Of a stretch of 64,000 bases of DNA, positions 35,397 to 44,241 are shown one piece after another. The DNA lies in contig NZ_BAGA01000109.1 of NCBI RefSeq assembly GCF_000308595.1, forward strand, positions 62,001-126,000, in the 5' to 3' direction. The notes under the pieces are model-generated. The model had not been told where the DNA came from. It was given only the letters and a program-made list of their open reading frames with translations, and made no database searches. This DNA comes from Nocardia higoensis NBRC 100133. GTDB lineage: Bacteria; Actinomycetota; Actinomycetes; Mycobacteriales; Mycobacteriaceae. A program made the position numbers and the translations under genes. Position 1 is the stretch's first letter. The number at the start of each line of letters is the position of its first letter.

Positions 35397-37801
35397 GCGC
35401 CGACCGACTACGCGCACTGTGCTGCGCCCTGCTGCTGCTCGTCCTCGCCTGCCCCGCCTCGTCCCAGGCGGCCCCCTCCGGCGCGTCGGCATCGGCGGCC
35501 AAGCGCGGGGACACACCGCTGCTCGTGGTGGTCGACACCTCGGGCTCGATGGACGACAAGGACGCCAACGGCGTCGTGAAGATCGACAGCGCCAAGCGCT
35601 CGGTGCTCAGCATCGAGCAGAACCAGGCGACCGGGTCACCGTTGGGCGTGTGGACCTATCCGGGCAGCGGGGGCTGCGACGGCGGCGGTTACGTGCCCGG
35701 CTTGGACATGCCGGAACTGAACCCGGCCGTACGCACGAAACTGACCGCCGACGTACTGGCACTGAAGGCCACCGGCGACACCCCCACCGGTCCCGCCCTC
35801 GAGTCGGCGGCGAAAGCGATGGCCGCGCAGGGATACTCGGGCGCGACCATCGTGCTCATCTCCGACGGCGAGAGCACCTGCGGCGGCAATCCCTGCGAGG
35901 TCGCCCAGCGCATCGTCGACGACGGTTTCGACCTGCAGGTCCACGGCGTCGGCTTCGTGCTGTCCGGGGACGGCCGCGCCGAACTGGAGTGCATCGCGCG
36001 GGTCACCAACGGCCGCTACTTCGATGTCTCCGACGGCGCGCAGCTGATCGAGACGACCAAGGCGTTGTCGCGCAGCTCGCTGGAGGTCACCGTCGACGCC
36101 CCGAAGACGGCGATCGGCGGCGGCATGGCGACGCTGCGCGCCACCGTCACCAACACCTCCACCACCGAGTCCGCGCCGAACATCGCGCTCTCGCTGGCCT
36201 TCACCGAGGGGCCGGAACTGTTTCCCCGGGTCGTCCCGCCCCGGCTGCGCATCGGCAACCTCGCCCCCGGCGCCACCAGCACCACCTACACCTGGGACCT
36301 GCCGGTCACCTCCGCCGACATCACCCGCACCGCTCGCTGGCGGGTGGTCGCCACCTCGGCCAACGGAGCCTTCCACGAAGCCTCGGACAAGATCACCGTG
36401 CTGAAGAGCGACGAATATGCCAGCGTGGCATCGGGTTTCATCCGCTCGTTGATGGACGACCCCGATGCCCGCATCGGAGTGTTCGGCGACTCCTACGCCA
36501 GCGGCGAGGGGGCGGGCGAATACCTGCCCGGCACCGACGAGGTGCACGAATGGTGCCACCGGTCCGACAAGACGCATGTCGCCCAACTGTTCGGTCCGAA
36601 GAAGACCGACATCTTCGCGTGCTCGGGCGCCGTGCGATCCGCGCTGTTCGCTCCCTATCCGGGCCGGATGGACAATTGGTCACAGATCGAGGAGATGGGT
36701 CGGGGCCCCACCCTCGACGCGGCGTTCCTCAGCATCGGCGGCAACGACATCGGCTTCGGCGACATCGTCGCGGACTGTCTGCTCAACGAATGCGGTAAGG
36801 CCGACGCCACAGCCGACGGGCAGCCGACCTCGGAGATGATCGCGGACGCACCACTGCGACAGCGCATCGACGGCCTCACCGCCGCGGACGCGCTGCCGAA
36901 GACATACACCCGCCTGCACGACGCACTGAACATCCAGCGCTTCCTCGACGATCGCGACGGTCGGGAGGCCCCCCTGTTCGTGCTCGGCTACCCCAAGCCG
37001 TTCCCCGAGATCACCGGTGTCGGTTGCGGCGAGTTCGAGCCGCGCGAGGTCACCTACGCCAACAAGGTCGTGGATCGACTGAACGACGCCATCGCGCGGT
37101 CGGTGGCGACGGCGGCGCGCGACGGCAGGCACATCTATTTCGTCGACGCAGTCGAACACGCCATGCAGCCGTCGAACACACTCTGCGACGACGGAGCGTC
37201 GGGCATCGTCGGCGTCGGTCTCCTCTCCGGCGGCTACGAGAAGTACGTCAACAAGGTCACTCCGCGTGACCAGGAGTTCGTCCACCCCAACGCCCTCGGC
37301 TACAAGCGGATCGCCGGCGCGATCGCGACCTGGTCCACCACCGACGCGGCCCCGGCCACCGGTGTGCCCGGCGCAGGCACCGCCCGTTCCGCGCCATCGG
37401 TGGTCACCCGCGTCGAAACGAGCGAGTGCGTGCCCTACGAGCTGACCATGACGACGCTGAACACGCAGGCAGGCCCGGGGGCATGCATCCTGGTCCGCGG
37501 CCACGAACTGCGCACCGGCACGGCATGGGCCGAGGTGCACAGCAGCCCGGCCGTCCTGGCCGATGTTCGCGTCGAGGCGGGTGACGACCTGATCCTGTAC
37601 CTGCCGCCGGACCTGCCGCCCGGGCAACACACTCTCTACCTGAGAAACGTGGCCGAAGACGGCACCGAGTACGACTACGCGCTCGCTCTCACCGTCGCCG
37701 AGCCCCTGCCGTGGTGGTGGATTCCGCTGACCGGAGCGTCCGGAGCGGCCCTGCTCGCCGGGCTGGTGCTGCTGTGGTGGTCCAGGCGCTCCCGCACCTG
37801 A
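35393..37801 (+). CDS. Secreted VWA-domain and SGNH-hydrolase fusion, membrane-anchored
   Basis: An 802-residue surface protein. After a signal peptide (residues 1-27) comes a VWA domain with the MIDAS motif DTSGSMD near residue 49 and LISDGEST near 154. A strand-rich linker (about 235-350) leads into an SGNH/GDSL hydrolase with GDSYASGEG near residue 365, GGNDIGF near 449 and the catalytic HPNALGY near 631. A C-terminal domain, a helix near 773-795 and a basic tail (WWSRRSRT) anchor it. The TTG start is fixed by its TTGA overlap with the PASTA gene. The hydrolase could act on cell-envelope acyl esters; substrate unknown. Confidence 0.88.
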   Translation: MSADRLRALCCALLLLVLACPASSQAAPSGASASAAKRGDTPLLVVVDTSGSMDDKDANGVVKIDSAKRSVLSIEQNQATGSPLGVWTYPGSGGCDGGGYVPGLDMPELNPAVRTKLTADVLALKATGDTPTGPALESAAKAMAAQGYSGATIVLISDGESTCGGNPCEVAQRIVDDGFDLQVHGVGFVLSGDGRAELECIARVTNGRYFDVSDGAQLIETTKALSRSSLEVTVDAPKTAIGGGMATLRATVTNTSTTESAPNIALSLAFTEGPELFPRVVPPRLRIGNLAPGATSTTYTWDLPVTSADITRTARWRVVATSANGAFHEASDKITVLKSDEYASVASGFIRSLMDDPDARIGVFGDSYASGEGAGEYLPGTDEVHEWCHRSDKTHVAQLFGPKKTDIFACSGAVRSALFAPYPGRMDNWSQIEEMGRGPTLDAAFLSIGGNDIGFGDIVADCLLNECGKADATADGQPTSEMIADAPLRQRIDGLTAADALPKTYTRLHDALNIQRFLDDRDGREAPLFVLGYPKPFPEITGVGCGEFEPREVTYANKVVDRLNDAIARSVATAARDGRHIYFVDAVEHAMQPSNTLCDDGASGIVGVGLLSGGYEKYVNKVTPRDQEFVHPNALGYKRIAGAIATWSTTDAAPATGVPGAGTARSAPSVVTRVETSECVPYELTMTTLNTQAGPGACILVRGHELRTGTAWAEVHSSPAVLADVRVEAGDDLILYLPPDLPPGQHTLYLRNVAEDGTEYDYALALTVAEPLPWWWIPLTGASGAALLAGLVLLWWSRRSRT

Positions 37802-37815
37802 GTCGATCCCGGCTC

Positions 37816-37848
37816 CCCCGACGCGAACCGGGACTGCCCGCGTCGGGG
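37816..37848. terminator. Bidirectional hairpin terminator
   Basis: A perfect 10-base stem (CCCCGACGCG at 37816-37825 with CGCGTCGGGG at 37839-37848) and 13-base loop, in the 64-base gap between convergent stop codons. Confidence 0.7.
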
Positions 37849-37865
37849 TCCGGGCTCCCGACCGT

Positions 37866-39032
37866 TCACGCACTGCTGCGCATACCGGAGCGGTCGGTGC
37901 GGGCGCCCGGTTCGCCGGAAGCGGCCGGGTGGATGGGCCGGTCGGTCGCCGACAACGCCTGCGCCGACCCACCGTGCCGCACGGCCACGATCTCCGCGGC
38001 GATGGCGACGGCGGTCTCCTCCGGGGTGCGACCGCCCAGTTCCAGCCCGATCGGCGAGCGCAAGCGGCCGAGTTCGCGTTCGCCGACTCCGGCCTCGCGC
38101 AGTTTCGCGCGCCGCTCCCGGTCGGTGTGCCGCGACCCCATCGCCCCGACGTAGGCGACGGGCAGGCGCAACGCTTCGGCGAGGACGGGGATGTCGAACT
38201 TCGGGTCGTGGGTGAGCACGCAGATCACCGTCCGCGCGTCGACATCGGTGTCGCGCAGGTACCGGTGCGGCCAGGCCACCACCACCTCGTCGGCCTCCGG
38301 AATCCTGGCCGGGTCGGCGAAGGCGGGCCGCGCCTCGCACACCGTCACCCGGTAGCCGAGCAGCGCGCCGACCCGGCAGAGCGCGACGGTGAAATCCGTT
38401 GCGCCGAAGACGATCATGCGCGGGCGCGTGGTGAACGATTCGACGAGCACCGTCCGTTCGTCCGGGCCGCACCCGACCGCGCACACTCCGCTCGACCCCG
38501 CGTCGAGCATGGCACGCGCCTGCTCCACCACGGCCGGAGGCATCGCACTCACCGGGGGCGGCGCACCCGTCCCGCCCACCTGGACACACGACGCAGACGC
38601 GCCCGCCGAGATCGTCGTGTCCGTATCGGTAACCGCGAGCAGCGCGCCGCTGTCGAGATCACGAACCAGCGCGACGGGAATGTCCTCGCGTAGCACGGCC
38701 TCGATGACCGCGTGGTCGGCGGCGGTCACGCGCTGCACGAACACATCGAGCTCGCCCCCGCAGGTCAACCCGACCGCGAAGGCGTCGGCATCCTCGTAGC
38801 CGAAGCTCTGTCGCACCGGCGTCCCGGTCACGAGGACCTCCCGGCACACCTCGAGCACCGCAGCCTCCACGCACCCGCCCGACAGACTTCCGCGCACCGT
38901 CCCCGCCGCATCGACCGCCATCACGGCCCCTATCGAGCGCGGCGCACTCCCGCGCACCGCGACGACGGTGGCCAGCGCGTAGGGAACGCCCTCGGCATGC
39001 CAGCGCGACAACTGCCCGGCCAGCTCACGCAT
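37866..39032 (-). CDS. xdhC: XdhC/CoxI-family molybdenum-hydroxylase maturation factor
   Basis: A 388-residue protein of the XdhC family, which binds Moco, promotes its sulfuration and delivers it to xanthine-oxidase-type enzymes. The N-terminal XdhC/CoxI domain shows GSAPRSIGAVMAV, SLSGGCVEAAV with its conserved cysteine, and GLTCGGELDVFV. The C-terminal Rossmann domain begins MIVFGATDFTVAL and includes YVGAMGSRH. The ATG at 39032 follows GAGGAG. It is divergent from the coxLMSG operon, which is its obvious client. Confidence 0.9.
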   Translation of the reverse strand: MRELAGQLSRWHAEGVPYALATVVAVRGSAPRSIGAVMAVDAAGTVRGSLSGGCVEAAVLEVCREVLVTGTPVRQSFGYEDADAFAVGLTCGGELDVFVQRVTAADHAVIEAVLREDIPVALVRDLDSGALLAVTDTDTTISAGASASCVQVGGTGAPPPVSAMPPAVVEQARAMLDAGSSGVCAVGCGPDERTVLVESFTTRPRMIVFGATDFTVALCRVGALLGYRVTVCEARPAFADPARIPEADEVVVAWPHRYLRDTDVDARTVICVLTHDPKFDIPVLAEALRLPVAYVGAMGSRHTDRERRAKLREAGVGERELGRLRSPIGLELGGRTPEETAVAIAAEIVAVRHGGSAQALSATDRPIHPAASGEPGARTDRSGMRSSA

Positions 39033-39301
39033 GATCGCCTCCTCACCCTGGCGGCACCGGTGCGAATACCGGTTCTTCTGCGAGAATAGCACCACGAGAA
39101 TATGACTCTCGAAAAACCAGCATTTGATTCTCTATCAAGGCATATCCTGTATTGACGGTGCGTGAACGCCGATGTTAGACAGAGAGGCGGCAGCCGCGAC
39201 GCGGTCCGCGCGCCTGCTCCACGGGAACGGAGGTACCGCCGGATGACTCGAATCAGGCTGTCACGCAGCATGTCCCATTCGCCGACCCGACGGAGCGGGC
39301 G
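39033..39301. promoter_or_regulatory. Divergent xdhC/coxL control region
   Basis: 269 bases without a gene, noticeably AT-richer than its surroundings between 39080 and 39185. TTGACG at 39152-39157 with TAGACA at 39176-39181 (18-base spacer) is a plausible promoter towards coxL. CGAGA...TCTCG near 39095-39112 is a weak dyad. No regulator gene adjoins. Confidence 0.35.
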
Positions 39302-41770
39302 ATGACCACCACCGGCGTCCCCGTCACCGGCGCGGTCGGCAGCCGCGTCCCCCGCGTGGAGGACGCCCGCCTGCTCACCGGCGCGGGCACCTACGTCGAC
39401 GACGTGACCAGGCCGGGCATGGCCCACGCCTGCTTCGTCCGCAGCCCGCTCCCGCGCGCCACCATCACCGGGATCGACGTGAGCGAGGCGCTCGAGTTCG
39501 ACGGCGTCCTGGCCGTCTACACCGCCGCCGACCTGAACGCGGGCGTCGCGGAGATCTCCTACGCGCTCGACACCCCCGGCTTCCCCGAAGTGTCGCGCCC
39601 GCCGCTGGCCGAGGGCGAGGTCCGTTTCGTCGGTGACCCGGTCGTCATGGTGATCGCCCAGGACCGTTACATCGCCGAGGACGCCGCCGAACTGGTCCTC
39701 GTCGACTACGAACCACTCACGCCGGTCGTCGACTACGCCACCGCCGCCACCTCGCCGGAACTCGTGCACGCCGCTCACGCGGGCAACTCCGCCGGTGGTC
39801 TCGGCGGCCGCCCGCCCGCCGACCTCGCGCCGGTGTTCGACGAGGCCGCCCACGCCGTGCGCCGCACCATCCACCAGCAGGCCTACTCCCCCGTCCCGTT
39901 GGAGACTCGCGGCATTGTCGCCGAATGGTCCTCCGGCACAGGCGAATTGACGGTCTGGACCTCCACCCAGTCCCCGCACGAGGTGCGCGGCTTCTGCGCC
40001 CGGCTGCTCGGGGTCGACGAGCACCGGGTGCGGGTGATCGTGCGCGACACCGGCGGCGGCTTCGGCCAGAAGGTCGCCCCGCAACGCGAGGACAGCTGCG
40101 TGGTGCTGGCCGCCCGCAAGCTCGGCGCCGCGATCAAATGGATCGAGGACCGCCAGGAGAACCTCATGTCCGCGGGGATGGCCCGCCACGAGCACGGCGA
40201 GGTGGCGATGGCCTTCGACGCCGAGGGCACGATCCTGGCCGCCACCATCGAGCACGTGCAGAACGTCGGCGCGTATCCGATCCCCTCGCCGCTGACCTCC
40301 TCGATCGCCGTCGGCATGCTCTTCCCCGGCCCGTATCGCGTGCCCCAGGCCGGGTTCAGCACCGCGTCGTTCTACTCCAACACCGTCGGCCGGGTCGCCT
40401 ATCGCGGTCCGTGGCAGTTCGAATCCCTCTCGCGCGAACTGCTGCTCGACGCGGCCGCCCGGCAGATCGGCATCGACCCGGCCGAGCTGCGCCGCCGGAA
40501 CATGTTGCGCCAGGACGAGATGCCGACCTTCAACCCCAACGGCATGCCCTACTCCGACGCCACTCCGCTGGAATGCTTCGAGCAGGCCCTGAGCATGCTC
40601 GACTACGACGCCTTCCGCGCCGAACAGGCCGCGGCCCGCGCCGAAGGCCGCTATCTCGGCGTCGGCACCTGCACCTATATCGAGCCGACCACCGGCGCGA
40701 CCCCCTTCCTGAGCACCGAGGGCGCGACCATCCGCATCGCGCCGACCGGCAAGGTGAACGTGCACCTGTCCGGCGGGTCGGCGGGCAACAGCCTGGAGAC
40801 CACCGCCGTCCAGCTGACCGCCGACGCTCTCGGCATCGACATCGCCGACGTGCAGACCCTGCAGGGCGACACCGCCGCCGCGCCGATGGGCGGCGGCACC
40901 AACGGCAGCCGCTCCGGCTCGATGGCCGCCGGCGCCATCGAGGCGACCGCGAAGATCCTGCGCGAACAGATCCTCGCCATCGCCGCCCACCAGTTCGGCG
41001 CGGCCGTGACCGACGTCGAGTTCGCCGAGGGGCGTGCCCGGCTGCGCGAGGCCGACAAGTCCCTCACCCTGGCCGAGATCGCCCACATCGCCTACTTCCA
41101 GACCGAGGCGCTGCCGCCCGGCATGTCCCCCGGCCTGGAGGCGACCGGCCGCCACCGCGCCGACCAGATGATGATCTGGGCCAACGCCACGCACGTGTGC
41201 ACCTGCGAGGTCGACATCGCCACCGGCGCGGTGACCCTGCTGCGCTACATCGTCAGCGAGGACGTGGGCCCGATGATCAACCCGAACGTGGTGGAGGGCC
41301 AGATCTACGGCGGCACCGTGCAGGGCATCGGCGGCGCGCTCTACGAGCACCTCGCCTACGACGACGACGGCAATCCCGTCGCCACCACCTTCCTCGACTA
41401 CCTCATGCCCACCGCCGCCGAGGTCCCGCACATCGAGATCGGCCACATCGAGACCCGCAGCAGCGGACCCGGCGGTTTCAAGGGCGTCGGCGAGGGCGGC
41501 GCGATCGGCTCCACGCCCGCGGTCCTCAACGCCGTCGCCGACGCGCTCGCGCCCTTCGGCGTGGAGATCGACCGGCTACCGCTCTCGCCCGCCCGGATCA
41601 TCGAGATGATCACTTCCGCGACCCCGGCCGCTCGACCCTCTACAGCCGAGTCCACTCCGGCTCCGAGCGGAACTGCCGCCCCTACCGATGCCGATGCCGA
41701 TGCCGATGCCGATGCCGATGCCGATGCCGATGCCGATGCCGATGCCGATGCCGGGAAGGGTCTCGCATGA
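39302..41770 (+). CDS. Molybdenum hydroxylase large subunit (CoxL/XdhA-like)
   Basis: An 822-residue Moco-binding subunit of a xanthine oxidase family enzyme. Moco-binding Gly-rich stretches (DTGGGFGQKV near residue 250) and the catalytic glutamate in GGFKGVGEGG near residue 727 are present. The active-site loop reads AYRGPWQ near residue 367, matching neither form I CO dehydrogenase (AYxCSFR) nor the form II AYRGAGR motif, so CO is an unlikely substrate. The C-terminus carries 11 Asp-Ala repeats. Its stop overlaps coxM as ATGA. Confidence 0.9.
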   Translation: MTTTGVPVTGAVGSRVPRVEDARLLTGAGTYVDDVTRPGMAHACFVRSPLPRATITGIDVSEALEFDGVLAVYTAADLNAGVAEISYALDTPGFPEVSRPPLAEGEVRFVGDPVVMVIAQDRYIAEDAAELVLVDYEPLTPVVDYATAATSPELVHAAHAGNSAGGLGGRPPADLAPVFDEAAHAVRRTIHQQAYSPVPLETRGIVAEWSSGTGELTVWTSTQSPHEVRGFCARLLGVDEHRVRVIVRDTGGGFGQKVAPQREDSCVVLAARKLGAAIKWIEDRQENLMSAGMARHEHGEVAMAFDAEGTILAATIEHVQNVGAYPIPSPLTSSIAVGMLFPGPYRVPQAGFSTASFYSNTVGRVAYRGPWQFESLSRELLLDAAARQIGIDPAELRRRNMLRQDEMPTFNPNGMPYSDATPLECFEQALSMLDYDAFRAEQAAARAEGRYLGVGTCTYIEPTTGATPFLSTEGATIRIAPTGKVNVHLSGGSAGNSLETTAVQLTADALGIDIADVQTLQGDTAAAPMGGGTNGSRSGSMAAGAIEATAKILREQILAIAAHQFGAAVTDVEFAEGRARLREADKSLTLAEIAHIAYFQTEALPPGMSPGLEATGRHRADQMMIWANATHVCTCEVDIATGAVTLLRYIVSEDVGPMINPNVVEGQIYGGTVQGIGGALYEHLAYDDDGNPVATTFLDYLMPTAAEVPHIEIGHIETRSSGPGGFKGVGEGGAIGSTPAVLNAVADALAPFGVEIDRLPLSPARIIEMITSATPAARPSTAESTPAPSGTAAPTDADADADADADADADADADADAGKGLA
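41687..41752 (+). repeat. Hexanucleotide microsatellite (GATGCC) x11 in coxL 3' end
   Basis: Eleven exact tandem copies of GATGCC, encoding (Asp-Ala)x11 just before the coxL stop. Six-base units keep the frame, so slippage changes only the length of an acidic tail. It lies 15 bases from the coxM start. Confidence 0.97.
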
Positions 41771-42642
41771 AACCCGCAGCCTTCACCTATCACGCCCCGG
41801 AAACGGCGGCCGAGACGGTCGCCCTGCTGACCGAACTCGGCGACGAGGCCAAGATCATCGCGGGCGGTCAGAGCCTGGTGCCGATGATGGCGCTGCGCCT
41901 GGCGGCCTTCGAGCACCTGATCGACCTGCGCAAGGTCACCGAACTGCGCGGCATCGACCTCGACGGGGACACGGTCCGCGTCGGCGCGGGCACCACCCAC
42001 GCGAGCGTCGGACGCGACGAGCACGTCCGTCACCACGTGCCGCTGCTGCACCGCGCCACCCCCCTCATCGGCCACTTCCAGATCCGCAATCGCGGCACCA
42101 TCGGCGGTGCGATCGCCCACGCCGATGCCGCCGCCGAATACCCCGCCGTCGCACTGACTCTCGACGCCCGCATGCGCACCCTGTCCCCGCGCGGCGAACG
42201 CATCATCGACGCAGCGGACTACTTCACCGGTTTGTGGAGCACCGGGATGGCGCCCGACGAGATGCTCGTCGGCATCGACTTCCCCGCATGGCCGGGCCGC
42301 CGCGGCTTCGCCATCGAGGAATTCACCCGTCGCGCGGGCGATTTCGCCATGGCGGGCGCGACAGTCGCGATCGCCCTGGACGCCGACTCCCGCATCGAGC
42401 GCGTCGGCATCGGCCTGTTCGGCCTCGCCCCCACCCCGCTACGAGCGCGGTCCGCCGAAGCCGAACTGCTCGGCCGTCCCGCCGCCGAGGTGGACGCCGA
42501 GGAGATCGGCCGGGCCGCCACCGCCGACCTCGACGCCGTTCCCGCCGACGTCCACGGCTCCGCCGACTACCGCCGCCGGGTGGGCGCGGTCATGGTCACC
42601 CGCGCCTGGCGGCGCGCTCTCGAGGAGGCGAACGATGACTGA
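41767..42642 (+). CDS. Molybdenum hydroxylase FAD subunit (CoxM-like)
   Basis: A 291-residue FAD-binding subunit of the hydroxylase, relaying electrons from the iron-sulfur subunit to the acceptor. The two FAD pyrophosphate-binding signatures are present: AGGQSLVPMM near residue 35 and TIGGAIAHADAAAE near residue 112. The start overlaps the coxL stop (ATGA) and the end overlaps coxS by 8 bases, so all three subunits are co-translated. Confidence 0.93.
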   Translation: MKPAAFTYHAPETAAETVALLTELGDEAKIIAGGQSLVPMMALRLAAFEHLIDLRKVTELRGIDLDGDTVRVGAGTTHASVGRDEHVRHHVPLLHRATPLIGHFQIRNRGTIGGAIAHADAAAEYPAVALTLDARMRTLSPRGERIIDAADYFTGLWSTGMAPDEMLVGIDFPAWPGRRGFAIEEFTRRAGDFAMAGATVAIALDADSRIERVGIGLFGLAPTPLRARSAEAELLGRPAAEVDAEEIGRAATADLDAVPADVHGSADYRRRVGAVMVTRAWRRALEEANDD

Positions 42643-43159
42643 AACACCCCCTGACGTAGAGATCAGGGTCGTCGTCAACGGCGTCCGCCGCCGCGATCGC
42701 ATCCCGCCCCGGCTCACCCTGGCCGACTATCTGCGCGAACGCCTCGGCCTCACCGGCACCCATCTGGGCTGCGAACACGGCGTGTGCGGGGCGTGCACCG
42801 TCATGCTCGACGGGGCCGCGGTCCGCGCCTGCCTGGTCTTCGCCGTGCAGGCCGACGGTGCGGAACTCACCACCGTCGAGGGCCTGGCCGGTCCCGACGG
42901 AGAACTCTCCTGCGTCCAGCGGGCCTTCCGCGACCACCACGGCCTGCAATGCGGTTTCTGCACACCGGGTTTCGTCGTCTCGGCCACCGCCTTCCTGAAC
43001 GACACCCCCGAACCCAGCGACGAGCAGATCCGCGACGCCATGAGCGGCAATCTCTGCCGCTGCACCGGCTACCAGGGCATCCTGCGCGCCGTCCGCGCCG
43101 CGGCCACCGAGCGCGCCACCGAACCCGACGCCGAATCCACCTCGGCGCAACAGAATTGA
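42635..43159 (+). CDS. Molybdenum hydroxylase [2Fe-2S] subunit (CoxS-like)
   Basis: A 174-residue small subunit with two [2Fe-2S] clusters. The plant-type ferredoxin motif GCEHGVCGACTVML is near residue 49 and the second, helical-bundle cluster uses CGFCTPG and GNLCRCTGYQ near residues 106-145. It overlaps coxM by 8 bases and is followed 7 bases later by coxG. The last ~20 residues are a non-conserved acidic tail. Confidence 0.95.
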   Translation: MTETPPDVEIRVVVNGVRRRDRIPPRLTLADYLRERLGLTGTHLGCEHGVCGACTVMLDGAAVRACLVFAVQADGAELTTVEGLAGPDGELSCVQRAFRDHHGLQCGFCTPGFVVSATAFLNDTPEPSDEQIRDAMSGNLCRCTGYQGILRAVRAAATERATEPDAESTSAQQN

Positions 43160-43166
43160 GCCGAGG

Positions 43167-43913
43167 ATGAAACTCGAGAACACCTTCACCATCCCTGTCC
43201 CCGCCGACCAGGCGTGGCCGGTCCTGCTCGACCTGGAACGCCTGGCCCCCTGCGTCCCCGGCGCCACCATCACCTCCCGCGAGGGCGACGACTACCACGG
43301 CCGCATCAAGGTGAAGCTCGGCCCGGTCGGCCTGTCCTACAAGGGCATCATCAAGGTCGTCTCCCAGGACGAGGCCGCCGGCGTGGCGGTGCTCGAGGGC
43401 AGCGGTCGCGAGAATCGCGGCAACGGCACCGCCAAGGCCGTCATCACCTGCCGCCTCGTCGAATCCAACGGAGTCACCGACGTTTTCGTCGACACCGATC
43501 TGGCCATCACCGGCAAACCGGCGCAGTTCGGCCGCGGCGCGCTGGCCGAAGTGGCGGGCACATTGATCGGCACCTTCGCCGACAATCTCGCCGCCGAGAT
43601 CACCGCCGATCCGAGTCCCGCCGTCACCGCCGAGAGCGCGGAAACGCCCGCGAATACCGCACTGGAACCCACCGCCGCGCAGCACGACACCACATCGAGC
43701 GCAGGCGAGGCGACGCAGCCGCTCGGGGCGCAGGCCGCTGCCGTCCGCTCCATCACGCCCCGGCAGGGCGCCGAGCCGATCGACATCATGGCCGCCGCGG
43801 GCCTGTCACCGAACCGCCGACTGGCTTTCACCGCCGTGGCCGGGATCGCCGTCGCGGTCCTGCTCACCCTGGCATTTCGACGACGCCCGGGACGACGCGG
43901 CGCCAGACCGTGA
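43167..43913 (+). CDS. CoxG/SRPBCC family protein with C-terminal membrane anchor
   Basis: A 248-residue protein. Residues 1 to about 150 form a CoxG-type SRPBCC domain (PVPADQAWPVLLDLERLAPCVPG, quoted as AWPVLLDLERLAPC; GRIKVKLGPV; FGRGALAEVAG). A ~65-residue disordered Ala/Thr linker leads to a membrane helix near residues 220-238 and a basic end. In Oligotropha, CoxG recruits CO dehydrogenase to the cytoplasmic membrane; the architecture here fits the same role for this hydroxylase. Confidence 0.9.
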   Translation: MKLENTFTIPVPADQAWPVLLDLERLAPCVPGATITSREGDDYHGRIKVKLGPVGLSYKGIIKVVSQDEAAGVAVLEGSGRENRGNGTAKAVITCRLVESNGVTDVFVDTDLAITGKPAQFGRGALAEVAGTLIGTFADNLAAEITADPSPAVTAESAETPANTALEPTAAQHDTTSSAGEATQPLGAQAAAVRSITPRQGAEPIDIMAAAGLSPNRRLAFTAVAGIAVAVLLTLAFRRRPGRRGARP

Positions 43914-44241
43914 GGATCCGCCGCACACGGGCGCGCTGCACTGAGCCTCGGTACGCGCGGCATCGAGGTGTGAGGCGAGAGCGGTGCGCGCCAAGGTCGA
44001 ACGGGTTCGGCGATTGTTGGGCTCGATCCGGCGCAGGGGGACGATGCCGAACTCGGTCAGGCCGACGTCCTCCTCAGCCAATCTGAGGTGGTGAGTGCGT
44101 CACCTGTCTCTGCGAGTACCTCATCGAGTTTCTCGGCGGGGGCGTGCTCGTTTTCGGGCCTTCTCGATCGATTCCGGATCGCAGCGTAGATCGTTCCGTG
44201 ACTCTCAGGCCCAGGTAGTCGGCGTTTCGAGTCTGGTGATG
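43914..44241. other. Left edge of low-GC toxin/immunity island; gene remnants
   Basis: 328 bases with no intact gene. Bases 44101-44188 are a second copy of the 3' end of the immunity-like gene found at 45665-45752; read leftwards it gives IEKARKRARPRRETR then stop. The stretch 43914-44090 still has chromosomal GC and no recognisable gene, so the island border is probably near 44,090. Confidence 0.55.
44101..44188. repeat. Direct repeat (copy 1) of immunity-gene 3' end
   Basis: About 88 bases closely matching 45665-45752, with only scattered substitutions over the first 70 bases. It represents the end of the immunity-like gene left without its body, and is probably a recombination seam. Confidence 0.8.

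Noticed and set aside
38930..41446. 838-codon minus-strand open frame opposite coxL and xdhC
   Set aside because: Low-complexity Val/Gly/His/Asp composition typical of antisense frames; the plus-strand coxL has conserved Moco motifs.
41687..41752. Tandem repeat considered as a CRISPR or regulatory array
   Set aside because: The unit is 6 bases with no spacers and is in frame inside coxL; it is a coding microsatellite.
39925..42642. 905-codon plus-strand frame across coxL and coxM
   Set aside because: Arg/His-rich +1 shadow. It merges into the true coxM frame only at its 3' end, where the real start at 41767 is used.
39302..43159. coxLMS considered as a CO dehydrogenase
   Set aside because: The active-site loop lacks the cysteine of AYxCSFR needed for the Mo-Cu centre.
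43806..44081. Minus-strand frame at the coxG/island border
   Set aside because: Overlaps the coxG 3' end, lacks a ribosome site and resembles nothing; probably remnant or chance.
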